The notes under the pieces are model-generated. The model was not told where the DNA came from, searched no databases, and saw only the letters and a list, made by a program, of their open reading frames with translations. A DNA stretch of 64,000 bases. Origin: Perilla frutescens. Lineage: Eukaryota > Streptophyta > Magnoliopsida > Lamiales > Lamiaceae. Below, in pieces: positions 57,061 to 64,000 of the stretch. The translations under genes and the position numbers were made by a program. The stretch covers positions 54,113,006 to 54,177,005 of the forward strand of contig BRKX01000014.1 in NCBI GenBank assembly GCA_026008535.1, in the 5' to 3' direction. How positions within the stretch are numbered: position 1 is the stretch's first letter; every line of letters begins with the position of its first letter.

Positions 57061-57929
57061 TCAACATCCCAATTAAATGAAAACCTGAAATTAAAATTTA
57101 AAAAAAATAAATTCTTTCAACAAGTGTAAAATCAAACTAAAGCACAACCAATTGAAATCGAAGAAAAAAAAAGATTAGAAATTAATATCATCTATGAAAA
57201 AAAAAAGAAAAAGGTATTGATGAGTGTTTCTGATACATGCATGTTCTACTTTTTAATATGAAGATTATTTCAACTAATTAAATAGTCAAGGAAGGGCTAC
57301 ATGCACAAACTAGTCATAGTTACAACTTATACCTTATCGTTATTAGTGTCCTAAACTAGTGGAAAATTATAAATAAGACACGATGTATAGAAGTTCGAAT
57401 TAAGGAAAATTGTAAATAAGACATGATGTATAGAAGTTCAAATCTTAAATAACTCTACGTCCTCTCTTCTTCAAAAAATTGGAAGGTGGTCATTATGTTT
57501 TCAAAGCCTATCATTTACAACTCGGATTGCACAGTTTGGTTAGCTATTCACACTTGCAACACTTAGTCTCAGTGTTATTGTTAGAGATCTAACTCTATTT
57601 CAAGTACGACAATATCTCAAATTGCATGTCTTATCAACAGAGTGCTTTAGGTGCTATTAAAATTGATAGTTCATACTTGCAATACTGCTGCTATTATTAA
57701 AGATACTCGACAACTCTCAATTTCTCACTGAGAGGTTAGGTGTTATTGATGCATGGCATGCAACTCAAAGTTTTCTTGTTATTACTACAGGAAATTGGGT
57801 GTTTTAGATCTCCCAAGATCATACAACGAGATATTACTACATCTTGTCTTCTGAACCGCAACAGTTCCCTCAGAAGTCAAAACTCAAACAGAGTTTCTGG
57901 ATCTTCAAATGTCTTCTCTGCATCTCTCT
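57061..57929. other. Intergenic DNA with a partial family F MITE
   Basis: 57061-57200 holds the arm of a family F MITE (CAAGTGTAAAATCAAACTAA, ATTGAAATCGAAG). A direct repeat GACA(C/T)GATGTATAGAAGTTC occurs at about 57377 and 57419. The rest shows no gene; a frame at 57740-57955 has no recognised domain. Confidence 0.4.
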
Positions 57930-58264
57930 GCAGAGCCGAAAAATCACAAGCTTGAGCTCGAGCTCAACTAAGAAGCTTGAAGCAGCTCAGTCAATTTTTT
58001 TTTTGAGGTCGAGCTAAACTTTGTAACAAACTCAACAAGTTCGAGCTCGACTAAATTATGTTATGTATTAATATTAAATAAATATTGTATTTAATTTGAA
58101 ATGAAAATAAATCAAGAGTACATGTTTAAATAAATAAAATATTATGGATGATGTAATTACGCTCGAGTTTGATTAGATTGAGCTCGAATTATCTCGATTC
58201 AATTTTGAGTTAATTATTGTCACCTAAATAATTAGGTAGATAAACTTTAATGTCTAATACTACT
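57930..58264. mobile_element. Truncated hAT-like MITE of the TCGAG family, interrupted by an LTR
   Basis: It aligns by eye with 47830-48170 (AGCCGA, TTTGTAACAAACTC, TTAAATAAATA, GATGATGTAATTAC, TTAGGTAGATAAACTTTAA). Its right flank GTCTAATACTACT ends at the start of the LTR at 58265, whereas the paralogue runs on (CTAATACTATTGCC). Confidence 0.7.
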
Positions 58265-60887
58265 TGTAGCGCCCCGATCCCGAAAGATCGTGGAAATGGA
58301 CGCCACGGGGGTGGGAATTAAGAAGCGGGAAAGAAATGGGGTAATTAAATTAATGACGAGGTGTTAATCCAAAAGAATTAATGTTTGGAATAAAATTTAA
58401 CAACTGAGTGCCAAAGATAGGTTATGCCTTCCGAAAAATTAGACAGCATAACCTCTGTAACTAGAGTGAATCCCCGTTTATAACGGCTTATAAGAGAAGA
58501 ATGAAAGTTATAATTCAATAAGCCCTTTCATAGGCCAAACGAAAACAAATAAACAGATACCAACAATCAATAGACCCATTCATAGGCCGACAAGAGAAAC
58601 AGACACCAATATGCTGAACCAATGAAGCCCTTCCATAGACCAAAATGAATGATCATATATGCATAACAAAAGACGGGGCTTCTTTCCCTTAGAATAATTA
58701 TATGGTTAAACATATGAGACATGTTAATTAGGAAGTCAACAAATGTTCAGAATCAGAGAAACAGAATCATATCAACAAAATACTAAGATCAGAGTTCTTA
58801 GCATTTAGCAAAAGAATATCACAAGTGCGGAAGATTAATTCTTAACAGAATACTAATAAAAAGAGACAACGGGAAAATATGCAAATTATAATAGCCCATA
58901 TCTCAGCCTCGTCACCTCCACGCTCCAGCTTGCTGACCTGAAAATGTTTGTAAAGATTTGGGCTGAGTACTAATGCACTCAGTGGGCAAGTTCTCACAAT
59001 TTAAGTTATGCAAATCATTTTGTTAAAGTAATCTATCTGTGTTCATGCAGGTAGTGAAGCTTAGGAGGTTTAAAAGTTGAAAGCAACCTAAGTTCACCAA
59101 AACATTTTATCGTGAAGCGCTTAAGAGTATAACCCGTCACTGCCCGCAACCCGAACTACATCACCAGCGCATAAAGTTGAGTATGGCCATAATATACCCA
59201 ATGAGTATAACCAATAAGTGTTTCATTTTAGTCTCACCGACAAGGAGTAGGGCAGGACAAACAATGCATGCATACTGTAGCTACTCACATTGACACAGCG
59301 CTGGTATATGAGACTCCGACAACATACAGTAGCACGTAAATATTTAACACAAATAGTCACATATGCAATTTTAGCAAAGCAGAGCTTAATAACTCGAAAG
59401 ATACAATTTAGAAAGATATAGTAGCCCACCTTATACATACAAAAGTCCCAACAAGGATCCAACACTCGAACACGATACTGGAGACGGAGCAACGGTCCAG
59501 AGTTCCTTCCCGAGTTCCCCTAGGGCTAAGCTGCTCTAATCATCTAGAGATTCAATCATTCACCTTTCTCATAAGTCACGCAAGTCCTACAAGGATTGAT
59601 CTTCGACTCAGAATAATCGCTATATTTTCAGGAATTAATCTGCTATAAACGGAGCTATTATTAATTCTATTCTCTTCAAAAATAGATTGCGCGACTCTAG
59701 AGACCTCGAATAATTCTGATGAAGAAGGAAATAAATTCCAAAACGTCATTCTTGATTTAATGGGACTAACCGATTTGACAGAGGTCTCTTTCCAAAATTT
59801 ACCATTTTACACAGCGGACCTCGATTACACTTTTCACTTGCCCGAAAATTATAAAAATAATACGGGACGCTCCTATACATACAAGGACTAATTACCGAAA
59901 CTTTGGAAATTTTTCGATAACTCATGCTTCCAGAATAAAAATAACTGTTTAAATTAAATAATCGAGGTTTTACAAAACTTGTCCGAAAATTACGAAATTT
60001 GACGGGCGCATAGGAAATAATTTTTGGAGCGACTTTCGTGAAGAAACTTTTTCGATATGACGACCCGAAAGGACCGAAACGGGGTAAAAACGTGACTGAT
60101 CGGCGTTTGATTAAATTTTCTGTTTTCCGGCGTTTTCGCCGGTTTCCGGCCGTCGGACGGGAACGCGTTCAACATACGAAATGTAGTACACATTTAAATA
60201 CACGACATATTAAAATTTGGGCTAAAAAGGACGAGAAATGGACCGATACGATAACCGCGCGACGTGAAAACAACGTCGTCATTTTCCGGCGACATGGCAG
60301 CAGCTCCGGCGACGTCTCCGGCGGCGGCACGGCAGCGGGAAGGCGGCGGCAGGTCGGAGGTGGTGGTGGTGGTCGCAGCTCTCTCTCTCTCTCCTCCCCT
60401 CTCTCTCCCTCTTTCTCCCATCTCTCAATCTCTCGTCCCTCTATCTCTCTCTCATATCATATCTCTCTCTCATATCATATATATATATATATATAGATAA
60501 GATACTGGGATTGATAAGGATGGGGTGGCGTGAATGGTAATCAAACCAAGGGGGGGGGGGATTTAGATATTTTTAGGATTTTTAATATAATATTAAAGAA
60601 ATGTTTTTTTTTTTTTTTTGAATTCAACAACGGGACCCTTATAGACGTCAGATAAAAATTCTGAAAATACCGGCAGCTTCCTTTGGGTTGCTACGTTTCA
60701 GAAAAGACCACAGTTGACTATCTTCCGGTGTCAAACGCAAAATCTCAAGAAGATGATTTCGAATAACGTCATCTAACGTCGCGACTTATATTCGTTTTAA
60801 TTGCTATGAAGCCCTAGTCTCTTCCATTAATCTCTTAATGACAGTTAAGCTCTAAATAAAATACTCTGAAGATACGGGGCGTTACAT
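58265..60887 (-). mobile_element. Ty3-like LTR, second type
   Basis: The plus strand starts TGTAGCGCCCCGATCCCG and ends ACGGGGCGTTACA. On the minus strand a polypurine stretch TTAAGGAGGGTGGAA precedes the TGTAACGCCCCG start, so this is the 3' LTR of an element whose body lies to the right. The part at 58265-59650 is clearly related to the solo LTR at 27335-27960 (AGTACTAATGCACTCAGTG, GTGTTCATGCAGGTAGTGAA, CCCCTAGGGCTAAGCTGCTC), but 59700-60887 is not. The 60040-60470 part is GC-rich, ending in CT and AT microsatellites. Confidence 0.75.
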
Positions 60888-62739
60888 TCCACCCTCCTTA
60901 AAAAAAAATTTCGTCCCGAAATTTTCATATCCTTGAGAAGAAATATCAAAGTACATCCTTAGGGTTCAAAACTCCACTTTCTGCACTCGTCTGTCTGGAA
61001 CCAATAAGGTTCTCACACCCTTTAGGTTCATTCTCACCCTCTAGCTCTCTTTCCGTTTTCTTCCCGGAAAAATACCTCTTTGAAGAGTCTATACTCGTTC
61101 CGTTATTGCCGACAGATTTATCTTTCAAAAAGTGTTAACATTGGCCATCTTTCTTTACCCTTTATGAGAACTTTCACGATGCCTGGTTTCATATAATCTT
61201 CCCATGATTTCGTGTTTAAATGGCATATCCTTAGACGATTTTACGCGTTCTATTAGGTTCGAAGTCTGCTTCATCTTGTTCTTTAAAATCTTGAGGTTCG
61301 ATGTTCTCATCTTCTTGAAGCGTGCTTGAATCATACTTCTGATGCAACTCAATCTTAAATTTCTCATTATACTCTTCTCTTTTCTTCAAAGTGGTAGTCC
61401 GACTGTCTGGCTCCCACAGGTGATCACCATTGCTTGCATGCATAGAAATAATCACCCATCTAAACTTTAATTGTAAGTTTGAAACTTACTCAAGAAATGC
61501 ATTTTCAACTTTGGAGAGCACAAACTGGCACTGCTTTGATTTCATTCCCCCATTATAGTTTACTATTACTCGTTCTCCCAATGATACACTTAAAGGAATA
61601 CCTCTATAAGCTCTCTCTTCTATTTGAAGACTCACACTCGAGTTCTATGAGTGAGAGTAAAAGAAGACAACTGCCTCTAAGTGAGGACTTTATCTGATCA
61701 ATAATTTTTTAACAAGTTCAAAAGCTAGAAGAGATGTAACACTAGGTTATTTGTACCAAAGTATTGCCTTTTCAGAGGACTTATAAACTTGAAGGGTTCT
61801 CGCACATCACAAAGATATATGAGAATAACAAAAGAAAATCAACGCTTAAGAGCTGAGAACCGTGCTGAAATATTTTCATAAAGGCGTCAGTATAGCTTAA
61901 CAAGGAAATGCCATTGCTGATTCTTGATGATCAAAGAAGTATCATCCAAAAGATTTCAAATTATCTAAGAGGATAAAATTAACGAATCCCAAATGGTATA
62001 AATGGAGAATTTCAAATGATATGAAGCTGTTGAAGGAAAATTGATTCAATTAACAAGAGAATAAATCGATTTCAAAAGAGAATGAATAAATCGATTTTAT
62101 TGACACGAGAATGAATAAATAGACTCATCAAAACTTCCTATCATAATGAAACTCTCAATCTATCGAACACTAGTTCTATCTTCTTAACGATCTCCTTCGA
62201 GTTCTTCTTCCTTCTTTCTTGAGCTTTACGCACCCCTTTTTTTTTTAACGAGGTTGTTACGATAAAGCACGAGTCGGCTAGACTTTGCACAGGCTGAAAA
62301 AACGACGTCTCGGGAATCATTTTCTACCCATCAGAAGGATACGAGAGAACGACTTGATCTATGATACCTCCTAGATTCAAAATAGTTTGACTTAACTTCT
62401 CCTGGAAACTGAGTAGAACACCGGCAAATATATCTTTAAATAAATTTGGCTACAATCGTGACGACCATCTTTACCCTTATTCTAAAAATCGATCTAAAAC
62501 AAGTTACAATTCTTGGGCATGAAACACGTCAGGGCCTCGATTAGCCATCCACTGAGGTGAAGAGCTTTCTCTTGGAGGAACGAATCTTTATTCCCTGTAA
62601 TCGCAACAGGATCGTTAAACAAGACTCCTAAGTTGAAAGCTTGCATAGGGATTTCTTGAACTTGTAATAGATCCGCAATCTGATAACTGGCCTATAAATC
62701 GATTACTCATTTACTTGCTTCTGATTCAATAATACAATA
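60888..62739 (-). mobile_element. Probable 3' internal region of the Ty3-like element
   Basis: It begins (minus strand) with the polypurine tract next to the LTR. Minus-strand open pieces at 60946-61128 and 61155-61455 are rich in K, E and D (for example KKTERELEGENEPKG) with no recognised domain. No integrase or reverse transcriptase motif was found here, so the coding part is lost or lies beyond. About 62740 the sequence passes into the other LTR type. Confidence 0.45.
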
Positions 62740-63954
62740 GCTACAACAACTGGAAATGATCAAGGAATATATCATTTTCAATATAGATGAAATATGCCAG
62801 AAAATAGTGTGGTTTTGGGAAAAATTATAGCTCGAATTCGGATGATCAAACGATATCTGATCTTAGATCATTGAAATAATGCAAAGAGGAGTTGCTATAG
62901 ACCAAAAATCAAGTCCATACATTGGAGAAAACGATGGAAAACAACCTCTGAAGTTGCACTCGCAACACAATGATTTATGTGGTAGATTTTGACTAGTCGA
63001 TTTGTGACGTATCTTTAATAGTCCAAATGATATCAAATTGATGATCTGAGACTTGTTATGAAAACTTTGAAGTGCTCTGTTTACAATGACATAAACCTCG
63101 AGGAAAGAAAATGATTGGATCAACAGGAATAGACGTCGCAATGGGACTGCGACATAACTCAATGACTGACAACACCACTGAGATTCTAGACCCATTTCCC
63201 TAACTTTTAGGGCACCAGATGGAAACAACATCAAAATGAATTTTGTTCTAATATGACAAAGAAATGTGTATATAAAGTTTTAATTTTTCTCAACTGATTT
63301 CATTCCCAAAAGATTGAAAGGAAAAATGGTTTCTTGCGGAGGTGAGGGCCGAGATGATAGAGAGAGAAGATAAATGAGTGATGCTTTATTATATTTGCTC
63401 ATTATTTTCATGGTTGAGGATGTTCAGCTGCCCCCACCCTTAACATGTGTGGTGACACATGGAGCAAGATAAGGTTGAGTGGTGGCAATCAATTTGGGAT
63501 GTATTAATAGAAAATGAATAAAATTCCATTGGAAGGTCAAGTAGACTCCATTTTTAATGAAATCAGTGGCCACCTGAAAATGAAAAGATTTGAGACTCCT
63601 AGTCAAAAATGAAATCAACTTCAGAGTTTAAAATAAAATGGTGAAATTTTTAAGGATGAAAAAAAAAAAAAAAAAAAAATGATCTTTCAATAATTATGAT
63701 ACACAAGATTCAATAAACGTCTAAATGATGAATGGAAAAGATTCATGAAAATGTCTCGTCACGAGGAACAAGATATGTGATCGAGAAAGATTTAGAAAAT
63801 AACATGATTTTAAGAATAAAATTCAGTCAACTTTGGAAGTCATTTTCTCTATGTTTGGAATTTTCAAAAATCATTTCAAAGCATCCTATAATCAACATAT
63901 GCTTCCTATATGGTTAGAGTAATTCATAGATTTATTTTGGGATGGGATGTTACA
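62740..63954 (-). mobile_element. LTR fragment related to the solo LTR (U3 side)
   Basis: Read from 63954 downwards (TGTAACATCCCATCCC), it follows the solo LTR from 30030 downwards: TATGAATTACTC, AACATGATTTT, GATCGAGAAAGATTT, then TTTGTGACGTATCTT and GAAGTTGCACTC. There are many small changes and one or more deletions. The left part of this LTR is not found next to it. Confidence 0.7.
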
Positions 63955-64000
63955 TTCCAGCTCCTCCAAAGTCGAAATTTTCACTTATAATAAACCACTA
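63955..64000 (-). mobile_element. Polypurine tract next to the LTR, start of an internal region
   Basis: On the minus strand GACTTTGGAGGAGCTGGAA stands directly before the TGTAACATCCC LTR start. It marks the 3' end of an element body that continues beyond the window. Confidence 0.5.

Noticed and set aside
57740..57955. A 71-codon frame upstream of the truncated hAT MITE
   Set aside because: No similarity recognised; it ends in the repeat and looks like chance.
60038..60500. Overlapping open frames of 152 and 78 codons with Gly/Ala/Ser runs
   Set aside because: They lie within the LTR, arise from GC-rich and CT/AT microsatellite sequence, and are open on both strands.
1..64000. CRISPR arrays, bacterial operons or ribosome-binding sites
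   Set aside because: None expected in plant nuclear DNA and none seen; the tandem repeats here are microsatellites, minisatellites or satellite-like arrays without unique spacers.

Overview
The window is nuclear DNA of a flowering plant. It is AT-rich, most genes have introns with plant-type splice sites, and it carries a plant-type U2 snRNA gene, an intron-containing tRNA-Met and dense plant transposon families. The broken resistance gene near 55 kb resembles the R1-like CC-NLRs that are common in Solanaceae and Lamiales, so an asterid eudicot, perhaps Lamiales, is my best guess. That is an inference; no species can be named.

Six protein-coding loci are supported, four of them intact with complete exon structures. 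They are: a 3-ketoacyl-CoA synthase for very-long-chain fatty acids and wax (8.1-10.5 kb, +, 2 exons, 494 aa); a peroxisomal fatty-acid beta-oxidation multifunctional protein of MFP2 type (13.9-20.5 kb, -, 18 exons, 714 aa), whose frame is open throughout although its NAD-binding loop is altered; ribosomal protein eL18 (30.5-32.4 kb, +, 5 exons, 187 aa); a secreted GH9 endo-beta-1,4-glucanase (42.3-45.3 kb, +, 8 exons, 511 aa, one GC-AG intron); a DUF247 gene (49.3-50.7 kb, -) open for 465 codons except for one in-frame TGA; and a shattered R1-like NLR (53.5-57.05 kb) cut by a truncated Ty1-copia element. RNA genes are U2 snRNA (33.85-34.05 kb) and tRNA-Met-CAT (48.33-48.42 kb). A kinase-like pseudogene (24.6-25.2 kb, -) and two copies of an unidentified exon-like frame (22.7 and 23.8 kb) lie in a duplicated block.

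Layout: 0-8 kb is intergenic with stacked MITEs (Stowaway-like and hAT-like), two SINE-like pieces and a CpG-rich block with telomere-like words. 8-13.6 kb holds the KCS gene and a 1.15-kb Mutator-like element. 13.9-20.5 kb is the MFP gene. 20.6-30 kb is repeat-rich: a 1,033-bp tandem duplication, a satellite of about 200-bp monomers, and a clean 2.7-kb solo LTR. 30-34 kb holds eL18 and U2. 34-42 kb is MITE-rich intergenic DNA. 42-51 kb holds GH9, tRNA-Met and DUF247. 51-64 kb is mobile-element territory with the NLR remains and at least two Ty3-like LTR structures in reverse orientation.

The genes do not form a pathway cluster; lying next to each other here implies no joint function. The KCS (fatty-acid elongation in the ER) and the MFP (fatty-acid breakdown in peroxisomes) are close but act in opposite pathways. 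The strongest leads are the MFP gene with a constrained-looking frame but a changed dehydrogenase site, the DUF247 gene interrupted by a TGA-CTA hexamer, W-box-rich terminal repeats of a Mutator-like MITE family, and repeated decoy splice acceptors in GH9 intron 1. I saw no clear evidence of a wholly new system.
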